From positions 57,651-121,650 of the forward strand of contig NZ_FMYI01000007.1 of NCBI RefSeq assembly GCF_900096905.1: a DNA stretch of 64,000 nt, in the 5' to 3' direction. This document shows positions 52,967 through 62,016 of the stretch, in pieces. The notes beneath the pieces are model-generated. The model was not told the origin of the DNA. It made no database searches and worked only from the letters and a program-made list of their open reading frames with translations. The position numbers and the translations under genes are program-made. The first letter of the stretch is position 1. Every line of letters starts with the position of its first letter. Source of the DNA: Pelagirhabdus alkalitolerans (GTDB lineage Bacteria; Bacillota; Bacilli; Bacillales; Amphibacillaceae).

Positions 52967-52990
52967 ACATTGGTAAAGATTAGCCGATAA
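52964..52990 (+). promoter_or_regulatory. SigD promoter of the flgM operon
   Basis: TAAA (52964-52967), a 15-base spacer and GCCGATAA (52983-52990) match the SigD consensus exactly. The -35 overlaps the yvyF stop codon. SigD thus drives its own anti-sigma factor, FlgM. Confidence 0.88.
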
Positions 52991-53036
52991 TATAGATAAG
53001 AAATAAGTAACGGATAACAGAAAGAAGGTGAAGGTC

Positions 53037-53300
53037 TTGAGAATACATGGTATGAATCAACCTCGAATCAACCCGTACCAGAAGCAAATGAATCAGCAAT
53101 TTAAGGCAAAAACGGATAAAGGTCCTAAAGCTGATCAACTGCAAATTTCAGACCAAGCAAAAGAAATGCAAGAAACACAAGGTGTTCATCCAGCAAGAAG
53201 TGAACATGTTGAAGCGATTAAAGAACAAGTTGATACAGGAAATTATACGATTAACCCAGAGCAAGTAGCCGAAAAGATGCTCAACTTTGGAAAACAGTAG
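53037..53300 (+). CDS. flgM: Anti-sigma-D factor FlgM
   Basis: 87 residues. The C-terminal sigma-binding half shows VEAIKEQVDTGNYTINPEQVAEKML, the family signature; the N-terminal half is disordered. It holds SigD inactive until the flagellar hook is complete. TTG 53037 is taken as start because AAGGTG lies just ahead and the resulting N-terminus (INPYQKQ) matches Bacillus FlgM; an upstream in-frame GTG at 53028 overlaps the ribosome site. Confidence 0.93.
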   Translation: MRIHGMNQPRINPYQKQMNQQFKAKTDKGPKADQLQISDQAKEMQETQGVHPARSEHVEAIKEQVDTGNYTINPEQVAEKMLNFGKQ

Positions 53301-53357
53301 AAGGTTATACGTTGTATAGCCTTCTCATATTGCAATAAATGAAGGAGGCCAACCTGG

Positions 53358-53849
53358 ATGTCGATCGAATCGATGTTAGGATCGCTAGACCGGTTAAGAC
53401 AACTGCATCAAAGTTTATTAGAGTTGTCGATTAAAAAGACAGAATTACTTAAATCAGGTGATATCGCCGGCCTGCAAAAAGTGTTAAAAACAGAACAAAA
53501 ACATATTCAAGCGATCAATACAGTTGAAAAACAACGCTTGGCGCTTGTTCAGGAATGGGCTGAGAATAATCAATTAGACCCGGAAACGGTAAACGTCTCA
53601 AGTATACTTGATCATTTAGATGAAAAAGCAGCAGCTGGACTAGAACAACATACAACGACGCTTGCTGAAGTGATTGTCGATTTAAAAGCACAAGAAAATT
53701 TGAATCAAGACCTGCTGCAGCAATCGCTCCAATTCGTTCAGATGAATCTCGATATGATTGCCCCATCGATTGAACAAATGAATTACGGAAATAAACAAAA
53801 CGCAAATGATCCAAAGGCAAAACGGTCTGTCTTTGATTCGAAAGCTTAG
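53358..53849 (+). CDS. flgN: Flagellar chaperone FlgN (YvyG)
   Basis: 163 residues, mostly alpha-helical with heptad-like leucines (LDRLRQLHQSLLELSIKKTE). This is the FlgN type, which guards the hook-filament junction proteins FlgK and FlgL, encoded directly downstream, until export. AAGGAGG precedes the ATG. Confidence 0.88.
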   Translation: MSIESMLGSLDRLRQLHQSLLELSIKKTELLKSGDIAGLQKVLKTEQKHIQAINTVEKQRLALVQEWAENNQLDPETVNVSSILDHLDEKAAAGLEQHTTTLAEVIVDLKAQENLNQDLLQQSLQFVQMNLDMIAPSIEQMNYGNKQNANDPKAKRSVFDSKA

Positions 53850-53860
53850 GAGGATACGAA

Positions 53861-55387
53861 ATGACATCAACATTTCACGGCTTAGAAATGGCAAAGCGTG
53901 CGCTCAGCACACAACAAGCAGCGCTTTATACAACATCACATAACATATCAAATGCGAATACAGATGGTTACTCACGCCAAAGAGTCAATATGTCACAAAT
54001 TAATTCGATGACTTCATCAAGAGAACCTGGTGGTATGAGAAGTAATGTCGGAAGCGGGGTCGAAACAGGCTCAATAGAACGTATTCGCGATCGTTTTATT
54101 GATCTGCAGTACCGTAAAGAACACGGTAAAGTCGGCTATTACGAAGAACGCGCAGAAGCGATGAATCAAATGGAATCGATTATGAATGAACCCTCTGATG
54201 AAGGATTATCACACATCATGGATCAATTTTGGGATTCGATTCAAGATTTATCGGTTAATCCGGAAGATTCAGGTGCGCGTGCTGTAGTTGCCCAACGTGC
54301 TGAAGCAGTTACTGATACGTTTAATTATGTATCAAACTCTTTAGAAGATATTCGTGGTGATTTAAAAGGACAAATGGAAGTTACAGAATCAGACTTTAAC
54401 TCGATGGTTAATCAAATCAATGCTGTTAACAGAGAAATTGCTGAAATCGAACCACATGGTAATGTACCGAATGATTTATATGATGAACGTGATCGTCTGC
54501 TTGATAATTTATCTAAAATGGCAGATATAAATGTCACGTACGAGAAAAGTAGTGGCCAACCGAGTGATGTTGCTGAAGGTGTGGCTACAGTTACATTAAA
54601 TGGGGTTGATGAACCAGTAACATTAGTCGATGGTTCCGAATTTGAAGTGAATCATATGCATGTTAACTTTGACGATAACAATGACGCACAAAGTTTTCAA
54701 TTTTATAATCCAGAAGAAGCTGAAGTGATAGACGGTAATTTGGTGGGGGATTCAACAGATGTTGCTGCAATAGATTACGCTTCAACGGGCTCAATGTTGG
54801 GTCTAATGGAAATGAACGGTTTTGGTGATGGTGAGGGTTATTACAATGAAATGCTAACAGATCTCGATCAAATGGCAACGTCGTTTGCCGCTGAGTTTAA
54901 TGAGATTCATAGTGAAGGATTTGATTTAAACGGTCAAGAAGGAATTAATGACTTCTTTGTTTTTGATGGTGAAGCAGGTGCTGAGTCGATTGGTGTTAAT
55001 GGATCCATCATGGATGATCCGGATTTAATTGCAGCGAGCGCCAGTGGTGATAGTGGCGACGGTGAGCACGCAATTGAACTTGCTGCTGCTTATACTAATC
55101 ATGTCGATGAGTTAGGTAACAGAACATCGGTTAAGACACACTATGAATCGATGATTGGGCAAATGGGTGTTGTGACACAAGAGGCTTATCGAATGCGTGA
55201 TAACTCAGGTGTCTTACGCCAACAAGTTGAAGAAAATCGCGATTCAGTCAGTGCTGTATCATTAGATGAAGAAATGACTAATATGATCAAATTCCAGCAT
55301 GCATACAACGCAGCAGCTAGAAGCATGACAGCAGTTGATGAAACAATTGATCGTATTATAAATAATATGGGCTTAGTCGGAAGGTAA
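53861..55387 (+). CDS. flgK: Hook-associated protein 1, FlgK
   Basis: 508 residues. N-terminal rod/hook motif GLEMAKRALSTQQAALYTTSHNISNANTDGYSR in pieces FHGLEMAKRALSTQQAALYT and NISNANTDGYSRQ; C-terminal coiled coil VSLDEEMTNMIKFQHAYNAA in the D0 region. It joins hook to filament. It lies 11 bases after flgN and 10 bases before flgL in one operon. The middle domain is acidic, like other exported proteins of this window. Confidence 0.96.
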   Translation: MTSTFHGLEMAKRALSTQQAALYTTSHNISNANTDGYSRQRVNMSQINSMTSSREPGGMRSNVGSGVETGSIERIRDRFIDLQYRKEHGKVGYYEERAEAMNQMESIMNEPSDEGLSHIMDQFWDSIQDLSVNPEDSGARAVVAQRAEAVTDTFNYVSNSLEDIRGDLKGQMEVTESDFNSMVNQINAVNREIAEIEPHGNVPNDLYDERDRLLDNLSKMADINVTYEKSSGQPSDVAEGVATVTLNGVDEPVTLVDGSEFEVNHMHVNFDDNNDAQSFQFYNPEEAEVIDGNLVGDSTDVAAIDYASTGSMLGLMEMNGFGDGEGYYNEMLTDLDQMATSFAAEFNEIHSEGFDLNGQEGINDFFVFDGEAGAESIGVNGSIMDDPDLIAASASGDSGDGEHAIELAAAYTNHVDELGNRTSVKTHYESMIGQMGVVTQEAYRMRDNSGVLRQQVEENRDSVSAVSLDEEMTNMIKFQHAYNAAARSMTAVDETIDRIINNMGLVGR

Positions 55388-55397
55388 GGTGAACTAA

Positions 55398-56345
55398 ATG
55401 CGTGTGACACAAAATATGTTAACCAAAAACATGTTAAATAACGTCAGTAAAAGTAACCAATCGATGGGTAAATACATGGATCAATTATCGACTGGTAAAA
55501 AAATTAACCGCCCATCAGATGACCCCGTTGTCGCGATGAAAGGGATGGGATATCGAACTGAAGTATCGAATGTTGAGCAATATGAACGAAACATTACAGA
55601 AATGTATACGTGGATGGACTCATCAGATGATTCGTTAAATGAAACAACACAAATCTTGAATCGTGTTCGAGAATTAGCCGTTCAGACATCGAATGGCACT
55701 TATGATAATGAACAACTTGCGAATGTAGCAAAAGAGGTTGATCAGTTAAAAGAACAATTAGCTGAAGTAGCTAATACTCGGGTGAATAACAAATATATTT
55801 TTAATGGTACAAAAACCACAGGAACAGAAGATGGAAATGGTGATCTTCAACCTCCCGTTGTTGTAGATAATAACGGGAATGTCACGGTAAACGAACCACA
55901 AGATGGTTATAATGACGTAATGATGGAACTTACACCGGGTACGAAAATGCGTGCCAATGTTCAGCCTGACAATGTCTTCAGTCAAGAAATGTTTGATGAT
56001 ATAACAGCATTTTCAAATCGACTAAAAGGCATTGACGAAGATGGAAATGAAATACCAGAAGGTGACCTGGAAAATATTGATCAATTCATTACTAGTGTCG
56101 AAGGACACATTGATAACAGTGTAAGTGAACGCGCTGATTTAGGGGCACGAATGAATCGAGTTGAATTGATTGAAGACCGAATAGGTAACCAATCGATTTC
56201 AGCAAAACGCCTCATGTCTAACAATGAAGATGCAGATATGGCTGAAGTGATTATGAACTTAACATCTCAAGAAGTCGTTCACCGTTCAGCACTATCGGCT
56301 GGTGCTCGTATTATTCAACCGACATTAATGGATTTTCTTAGATAG
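55398..56345 (+). CDS. flgL: Hook-associated protein 3, FlgL
   Basis: 315 residues. The flagellin-like N-terminal domain has MDQLSTGKKINRPSDDPV, the C-terminal domain SAKRLMSNNEDADMAEVIMN. Forms the second junction ring between hook and filament. Followed by a weak hairpin (56354-56384) that may reduce read-through to yviE. Confidence 0.95.
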   Translation: MRVTQNMLTKNMLNNVSKSNQSMGKYMDQLSTGKKINRPSDDPVVAMKGMGYRTEVSNVEQYERNITEMYTWMDSSDDSLNETTQILNRVRELAVQTSNGTYDNEQLANVAKEVDQLKEQLAEVANTRVNNKYIFNGTKTTGTEDGNGDLQPPVVVDNNGNVTVNEPQDGYNDVMMELTPGTKMRANVQPDNVFSQEMFDDITAFSNRLKGIDEDGNEIPEGDLENIDQFITSVEGHIDNSVSERADLGARMNRVELIEDRIGNQSISAKRLMSNNEDADMAEVIMNLTSQEVVHRSALSAGARIIQPTLMDFLR

Positions 56346-56353
56346 TTTATTTT

Positions 56354-56384
56354 AGACCTTGCCTATAAAAGGGAAGGTCTTTTC
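56354..56384 (+). terminator. Weak terminator or attenuator after flgL
   Basis: AGACCTTGCC / GGGAAGGTCT stem, then TTTTCC. The gene order continues, so read-through is expected. Confidence 0.5.
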
Positions 56385-56412
56385 CTTATACTAAGTAAAA
56401 GAGGTGAGAATG

Positions 56413-56994
56413 ATGTTATCGATTCCTCAGTTAAGAATTGATTCACAACAAGCACGAATTGGTTTAAATATTGATAATGCTGTGACAGAATTAAATCAAG
56501 GGCCAGCAGAACTATCCATTCAACAACCTGAAGCAGATGTCTCTATTCAAACACGACCGAGTCGATTAACCATTGACCAGTCCCGTGCATTTGCTGATTT
56601 GAATCAATATCCTGCTAGCGAAGCAATTGAACGAGAAGCAGCAAAAGGTATGCAAGAAGCAGAGGAAGGCTCAAAACGAAGACGACTTGAAGGTGACCAA
56701 ATGATGCGTATTGAAAATCAAACGGATGTGATCCCTCAAATCGCTAAGCAAAACGAAGTGCGTCCTTATCGACCGTTTAATATTGGTTTTATCCCCTCAC
56801 ACTTTTCAGTTGATATTGATTATGAACCGGCAGAGGTTGATGTACACATACAAAAGAATGAACCGATTATTCACGCACAACCAACGCCGACAACGACCGA
56901 TTATTACCCAGGAGGAGTCGATGTTTACCTAAGTCAAGAACCTTACCTTGATATTTCTTTCGAACCAAGTTCACAATTTGAAACCAGTATATAG
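56413..56994 (+). CDS. yviE: YviE (DUF6470) flagellar-locus protein
   Basis: 193 residues. Repeats of the type xELSIQQPEADVSIQTRPS and FNIGFIPSHFSVDIDYEPAEVDVH match B. subtilis YviE, which lies at the same spot between flgL and fliW. The function is unknown. The start could be ATG 56410 or 56413; the second has the better spacing from GAGGTG. Confidence 0.87.
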   Translation: MLSIPQLRIDSQQARIGLNIDNAVTELNQGPAELSIQQPEADVSIQTRPSRLTIDQSRAFADLNQYPASEAIEREAAKGMQEAEEGSKRRRLEGDQMMRIENQTDVIPQIAKQNEVRPYRPFNIGFIPSHFSVDIDYEPAEVDVHIQKNEPIIHAQPTPTTTDYYPGGVDVYLSQEPYLDISFEPSSQFETSI

Positions 56995-57006
56995 GAGGAA
57001 CGTAAC

Positions 57007-57453
57007 GTGCAAATTAAGACTCAATATTTCGGTATGATCGATATTAACTCAGAACACATTATTGAATTTCCGCAAGGTATTCCAGGTTTTCAAGAAGAGA
57101 AATCATTTGTCATTTTAAATTTAGAAGATGCAAGTGCTTTTCAAATTTTACAATCGACTCAAACGGAAAACTTAGCCTTTATTATTATCAATCCGTTTTC
57201 ATTTGTTCCCGACTATCAAATAGAACTTGATCAAGCAACACTTGAACAACTAAACATTGAAAAGCAAGAAGATGTGAAATTAGTTAATATCGTCACTTTA
57301 CATGACACACTTGAATCAAGTACTGTTAACTTAAAAGCACCGCTTGTTATAAATCAAACATTAAAATTAGCGAAGCAATACGTCATCAAAAATGATCTTT
57401 ATTCAACAAAAGATTTCGTGTTTCAGTCCACTCCCGAAAAGGAGGACAACTAA
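57007..57453 (+). CDS. fliW: Flagellar assembly factor FliW
   Basis: 148 residues with HIIEFPQGIPGFQEEKSFVIL and FIIINPFSFVPDYQIEL. FliW binds either flagellin or CsrA: when flagellin is used up, FliW is freed, binds CsrA and lifts translational repression of hag. GTG start after AGGAGG. csrA begins directly after its stop. Confidence 0.96.
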   Translation: MQIKTQYFGMIDINSEHIIEFPQGIPGFQEEKSFVILNLEDASAFQILQSTQTENLAFIIINPFSFVPDYQIELDQATLEQLNIEKQEDVKLVNIVTLHDTLESSTVNLKAPLVINQTLKLAKQYVIKNDLYSTKDFVFQSTPEKEDN

Positions 57454-57669
57454 ATGCTAGTGCTCACACGTAAATTAAACGAAAAGATTCAAATAAGTGA
57501 TGACATTGAAATTCAAGTCTTATCAGTAGATGGTGATCAAGTGAAACTTGGTATATCAGCACCTAAGGATGTTGATATACATAGGCATGAAGTGTATCAA
57601 TCGATCCTTGAAGCGAACAATCAGGCAGCTAAAACAATAAACTTAAAAAATTTTTTCAAAAAAGATTAA
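57454..57669 (+). CDS. csrA: Carbon storage regulator CsrA
   Basis: 71-residue RNA-binding dimer. LVLTRKLNEKIQISDDIEIQ (residues 2-21) with Leu4 and Arg6, and the C-terminal RNA-contact region DIHRHEVYQSI (Arg44), are intact. It blocks translation of hag by binding GGA motifs in the leader; one perfect hairpin site lies 86 bases downstream. Starts at the base after the fliW stop. Confidence 0.96.
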   Translation: MLVLTRKLNEKIQISDDIEIQVLSVDGDQVKLGISAPKDVDIHRHEVYQSILEANNQAAKTINLKNFFKKD

Positions 57670-57693
57670 ACATTTTATAATCCTTACCGATAT
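57667..57693 (+). promoter_or_regulatory. SigD promoter of hag
   Basis: TAAA (57667-57670), a 15-base spacer and ACCGATAT (57686-57693). The -35 overlaps the csrA stop codon. This gives a leader of about 100 bases. Confidence 0.85.
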
Positions 57694-57754
57694 AGTTAGT
57701 ACAGGCGAAGAGGATGTCGGACGGCCGCCTTCATTTGATCGCCATACTTAAAAT

Positions 57755-57768
57755 CCACAAGGACGTGG
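57755..57768 (+). promoter_or_regulatory. CsrA-binding hairpin in the hag leader (site 1)
   Basis: CCACAAGGACGTGG: the stem CCAC/GTGG presents AAGGAC in the loop and fits the CsrA consensus ACARGGAYGU. Site 2 is the ribosome site itself (57784-57793, AAGGAGGAAC). Confidence 0.75.
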
Positions 57769-57783
57769 ACATAAACAAAACTC

Positions 57784-57793
57784 AAGGAGGAAC
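57784..57793 (+). promoter_or_regulatory. hag ribosome site and second CsrA site
   Basis: AAGGAGGAAC overlaps the Shine-Dalgarno core seven bases before ATG 57800. CsrA bound here and at site 1 would block ribosome entry. Confidence 0.65.
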
Positions 57794-57799
57794 ACAATT

Positions 57800-58663
57800 A
57801 TGATTATTAACAACAACATTCCAGCGTTGAATACGCACCGTCAAATGGGTATCAATCAAAACAACATGCAGTCTTCAATGGAGAAATTATCTTCAGGTAT
57901 GCGTATTAACCGTGCAGGTGATGATGCAGCAGGTCTATCTATCTCTGAGAAAATGCGTGGTCAAATTCGCGGTTTAGATCAAGCTAGCCGTAATGCACAA
58001 GATGGTATTTCATTGATTCAAACGGCAGAAGGTGCATTAGATGAGTCACACTCAATCTTGCAGCGTATGCGTGAATTAACAGTACAAGCAGGAAACGAAA
58101 CAAACCAAGACGAAGACTTAGATGCAATTCAGAGTGAAATTGAATCACTTCAACAAGAACTTGGTGGAACAGCCGATAGTGAAGGTATTTCAGATCGTAC
58201 AGAATTTAATGGTATCAGCTTACTAGATGGTAATCTAGAAGATGGTGCTGGTGGCGATGCATTAGAGTCACTATCATTCCAAATCGGTGCTAACCAAGGT
58301 CAACAACTTGAAATAACAATTGATGACATGTCTGCAGAAGGATTAGGTGTACACGAAATTGATGTTACTGATTTCGAAACGACTGATTTCGATGATCAAT
58401 TAGCTTCAATTGATTCTGCTATTTCATCAGTTTCAGAAACGCGTTCTAACTTAGGTGCTGTTCAAAACCGTTTAGAACACACAATATCTAATCTAGACAA
58501 TGCATCTGAAAACTTATCAGCAGCTGAATCACGTATTCGTGACGTTGACATGGCATCTGAGATGATGGAAATGACTAAATCAAACATTCTATCACAAGCA
58601 TCTCAATCTATGCTTGCTCAAGCTAACCAACAGCCACAATCTGTATTACAACTATTAGGTTAA
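57800..58663 (+). CDS. hag: Flagellin
   Basis: 287 residues, a compact flagellin. N-terminal D0/D1: NNNIPALNTHRQMGINQNN and AQDGISLIQTAEGALDE; C-terminal D1/D0: ESRIRDVDMASEMMEMTKSN and SQSMLAQANQQPQSVLQLLG. The variable surface domain is very short (about residues 145-190). Main filament protein, made under SigD and CsrA/FliW control. The codon use is markedly optimised compared with the island that follows. Confidence 0.98.
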   Translation: MIINNNIPALNTHRQMGINQNNMQSSMEKLSSGMRINRAGDDAAGLSISEKMRGQIRGLDQASRNAQDGISLIQTAEGALDESHSILQRMRELTVQAGNETNQDEDLDAIQSEIESLQQELGGTADSEGISDRTEFNGISLLDGNLEDGAGGDALESLSFQIGANQGQQLEITIDDMSAEGLGVHEIDVTDFETTDFDDQLASIDSAISSVSETRSNLGAVQNRLEHTISNLDNASENLSAAESRIRDVDMASEMMEMTKSNILSQASQSMLAQANQQPQSVLQLLG

Positions 58664-58672
58664 TCTTAATCG

Positions 58673-58701
58673 AAAGAGGCTCTTTTAAAGAGCCTCTTTT
58701 T
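58673..58701 (+). terminator. Terminator of hag
   Basis: AAAGAGGCTC / GAGCCTCTTTTT hairpin. Confidence 0.92.
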
Positions 58702-58777
58702 ATTTCAATAACTGTATGAAATAATAGATATATACTGACGTGATTAACAATTGAACATTTATGGAAAGAGGTTTAAA

Positions 58778-61264
58778 ATGATGCAGAAAAATGAATTGTT
58801 ACAAGTAAGTAATATATTAAATACCATTATTGATGCGACTAAGCAATTTCAGGAACACATAAGAGAAAATGATTTTGATAAAAGCATATTTGTATTCACA
58901 AGTATGGTTGAAGGATTATCATCAATTGATCAACTAGTTAAAAGTCACAGTATAAAATCAGAAAAATTAAAAAAACAAATTGATACGGTTAGTGAACAAA
59001 TAGTTAAAGAATTAGAATTAAAAAATTACGCTCCTCTTTTTGAATTGACTCAATTTAATTTGCTTCCTCTGTTGGGTGAATTAGATAAAAATCTTCTTGA
59101 TACCATTGATTACAAGAAGCAAACAATAACGATTGGTATCTTTGATGAAGATGAGAACCCCGTAGCTTTATATCCAGAAAAGAGAATAGATGCTTTGATT
59201 AATGAAGCTGAAAAACAGAATGTAGATTTGTGTTTTTTTACATCTAAAGATGTCGAATTAGATAAAGGCATCGTGAACGGTACTGAACGTAATAATGGAG
59301 AGTTTATAATTAAAAAAAGAACTATACCAGATGTTGTACATAATTTAAGAGCAATACATAAAAACAGACAATCGAACACTGAACGTAAGCTGCGAAGAAA
59401 AACTCTATTTACTAGCTTTCATGTGATTGATAAATTATATTTACCAAAGCAAATGGCGAAACACAGAGACTACGCGAACCTCTTAATTCCTTTTGAAGTT
59501 GTAAAAGACGAAGATTCTATTATAGAATTTCTAAATCAAAAAAAGAAGGCAGTTGTAAAACCAATAAAAGGTGTAAGAGGGTTAAAAATCTTTTATATAG
59601 AAATGAAAAACAATCAATATAAGGTGTTAGATCATGATCAAACTAAGCTACTTAATAAACCTGATTTCATTGCATGGTTAAAAAATGAAGGTATATTGAA
59701 AGGTAAGCAGTTTTTAATACAGAATTATGTAAAGGCATTAACCAAAAATAATGAACCTTATGATTTTAGGGCACATATGCAAAAAGACAGAGATGGACAA
59801 TGGGTCATTACAAAAATTTATCCTAGAATTGGAAGTAAACATTCGATTTTAAGTAATATTAGTCGTGGTGGACGAAGCGAAGATATTAAAGAATTTTTTG
59901 ATAATCAGTTCGGTAAAGTTGGATGTAAGTATTATGAAAATTTAAAAGATATTGCTAAAGGCATCACGAATCATCTAGATAAACTTTACAACTACTCACT
60001 AGATGAACTTGGATTAGATTTAACGCTTGATGATCAACATTGCATTTGGCTACATGAAGTGAATAACGGTCCACAATCAACCTATCACGAAGAAGAGCGA
60101 GCTGTTAATACGATTGGATATGCTAAATATATTGCAGAGAATGGCATACTTAAAACTAACCAAAGACAAAAAATTCAATTTTCCGAAAAACAATTTGATG
60201 TTCAAAAATCTCCTTCTTTAAAATGGCATATGACTGAACAAATTTCAGTTGGCATGCTGATCACTCCAAACGAATTTAATGAATTGGCTGTGGCTTGTGC
60301 TTATGCAGCTAAATATGAAGAAGTTAACTTTTTTTGTTTTTCACCAATAGATATTGATTTTGAGAAGATGTTAATTCGAGGTTATTTTTATGAAAATAAG
60401 GAATGGGTAGCTAAAATTGTTGAATATCCAGAAGTTATTTACGATCGTTTGCGTTTGAAAAATCACTCTATGTTTAATATTGTCTACGATGAATTAGAAG
60501 GTATACCTATCACGAATCAATTTAAAGGTGGTTCACTGAGTAAATTAGAGGTATATAATAAGCTATCTCAAGATGAGGATGTAAGTCATTATGTTATACC
60601 CTTTAAAAGAGTGGAAAGGGTAAAAGACATAGAAAATTTTATTGACAAATTTAATGAAATAATTATCAAACCTGAAGTAGGTTCCTTTGCTATGGGGGTT
60701 CATTACGTTTATAAAAAGTCTATTGATGAATATGTCATAATAGAAAAAGACAAGAAAAGAACAGTCAATTATATTACATTTACGAATTATTTTAGAAAAT
60801 CACTTAAGAAAGATACTTTTATTGTTCAACAATATATATCCACACGTACAGTAGATGACCGGCCATTTGATCTAAGGGTTCATATGTTAAAAAATGGACA
60901 TAACAAATGGGAATGTGCGATCAAGTATGTAAGAATCGGCTTTAATTATGCTACAATTTCAGCAGCCAATAGAGGTGGACAAATTTCAACTTTGGAAGGC
61001 TTTGCATTTAGAAACATTTCCAATATGACTTTAAAAGAATTAGATGAAAAAATTGAGTTTATGACCCAAGCGATTGCTCTATCATTTGAAGAATCAAGAG
61101 AACATGCTATTAATGAAATAGCTTTTGATATAGCAATAGATGAAAACTTAAAGCTTCATTTAATTGAGATTAATGTGAATAAACCGGGCATTGTATTTCA
61201 ACATTTTCAAGTGGCGAAATTAACAATTGATTATTGTAAATTCTTAGCTCAAATTGATAAATGA
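58778..61264 (+). CDS. Double YheC/YheD-type ATP-grasp protein
   Basis: 828 residues. After a helical N-terminal ~110 residues there are two consecutive YheC/D-like ATP-grasp modules (about 115-475 and 490-828). Each has an N-terminal beta-rich part (ITIGIFDEDENPVALYPEKR; ISVGMLITPNEFNELAVACA), nucleotide-binding lysines (KKAVVKPIKGVRGL; EIIIKPEVGSFAMGVH), a DFRAHMQKD or DLRVHMLKN motif and a metal-binding HEVNNGPQST or IEINVNKPGI. ATP-grasp enzymes ligate a carboxylate to an amine or thiol through an acyl-phosphate. B. subtilis YheC/D are spore-coat associated. Here the pair is fused and heads a surface-modification cluster; its substrate is unknown. AT-rich with different codon use from the flagellar genes. 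Confidence 0.8.
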   Translation: MMQKNELLQVSNILNTIIDATKQFQEHIRENDFDKSIFVFTSMVEGLSSIDQLVKSHSIKSEKLKKQIDTVSEQIVKELELKNYAPLFELTQFNLLPLLGELDKNLLDTIDYKKQTITIGIFDEDENPVALYPEKRIDALINEAEKQNVDLCFFTSKDVELDKGIVNGTERNNGEFIIKKRTIPDVVHNLRAIHKNRQSNTERKLRRKTLFTSFHVIDKLYLPKQMAKHRDYANLLIPFEVVKDEDSIIEFLNQKKKAVVKPIKGVRGLKIFYIEMKNNQYKVLDHDQTKLLNKPDFIAWLKNEGILKGKQFLIQNYVKALTKNNEPYDFRAHMQKDRDGQWVITKIYPRIGSKHSILSNISRGGRSEDIKEFFDNQFGKVGCKYYENLKDIAKGITNHLDKLYNYSLDELGLDLTLDDQHCIWLHEVNNGPQSTYHEEERAVNTIGYAKYIAENGILKTNQRQKIQFSEKQFDVQKSPSLKWHMTEQISVGMLITPNEFNELAVACAYAAKYEEVNFFCFSPIDIDFEKMLIRGYFYENKEWVAKIVEYPEVIYDRLRLKNHSMFNIVYDELEGIPITNQFKGGSLSKLEVYNKLSQDEDVSHYVIPFKRVERVKDIENFIDKFNEIIIKPEVGSFAMGVHYVYKKSIDEYVIIEKDKKRTVNYITFTNYFRKSLKKDTFIVQQYISTRTVDDRPFDLRVHMLKNGHNKWECAIKYVRIGFNYATISAANRGGQISTLEGFAFRNISNMTLKELDEKIEFMTQAIALSFEESREHAINEIAFDIAIDENLKLHLIEINVNKPGIVFQHFQVAKLTIDYCKFLAQIDK

Positions 61265-61274
61265 GGGTGATAAT

Positions 61275-62015
61275 ATGAACGAAGAATTAAGTCAAGATGA
61301 GATTCATGACAGACTATTTCAATTGTTAGTTAAAATAAATGATATTTTCAAACAACATAATATCACTTTTTTTTTAAGCTTCGGAACTTTATTAGGAGCA
61401 GTGCGACATAAAGATTTTATACCATGGGACGACGATTTAGATATTCATATTCCTGAAGAATCGTTTTCAGAAGCGATGGAATTGTTAAAAGCGAAACTGG
61501 GTAATGAGTGCGCTATAGTTGACCAATCCTCGCAACAGATAACGTGGGATATAGATACAAGGTTGACTGATAAAAAAACGTTAATATATGATGAGTCGGG
61601 TCAAAGTTATGAACATGGTTTGTTTATAGATTTTTTCAAAATGAAAAAAATTAATAAATTTAACAGATTAAATTACTCTATCTTAAAAATTATGGATAAC
61701 AAAATCAATTTTGCTAGTTATAAAATTACTAAGTTCATATTCATTTTAATTAAACTGTTGAATAAAATGGTTTATTTATCGATAGAAAGACTATCCATAA
61801 ATAAATCATTGGTAATAAGTGATAGAATCTTAGGTGGTATTTATGAGTATGAAGAAGTTTTTCCTTTGATGTTAGTATCTTTTAGATATGATTCATTTCA
61901 TGCCCCTAAAAATGCAGATGAAATATTAAGGGAACAGTATGATAATTATATGAATATACCTAATCCAGAAAATAGAGTTAAACACATATCAAAATGTATT
62001 TGGAGTGATCGATAA
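61275..62015 (+). CDS. LicD family phosphotransferase
   Basis: 246 residues. LicD signature FFLSFGTLLGAVRHKDFIPW and WDDDLDIHIPEESF near the N-terminus, with the conserved Asp triad. LicD enzymes transfer phosphocholine (or a similar phospho-alcohol) from a CDP-carrier to surface glycans or teichoic acids. ATG 61275 follows GAGGGTG; an in-frame ATG at 61254 overlaps the end of the preceding gene. The next gene begins one base after its stop, so the cluster is an operon. AT-rich. Confidence 0.87.
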   Translation: MNEELSQDEIHDRLFQLLVKINDIFKQHNITFFLSFGTLLGAVRHKDFIPWDDDLDIHIPEESFSEAMELLKAKLGNECAIVDQSSQQITWDIDTRLTDKKTLIYDESGQSYEHGLFIDFFKMKKINKFNRLNYSILKIMDNKINFASYKITKFIFILIKLLNKMVYLSIERLSINKSLVISDRILGGIYEYEEVFPLMLVSFRYDSFHAPKNADEILREQYDNYMNIPNPENRVKHISKCIWSDR

Positions 62016-62016
62016 T

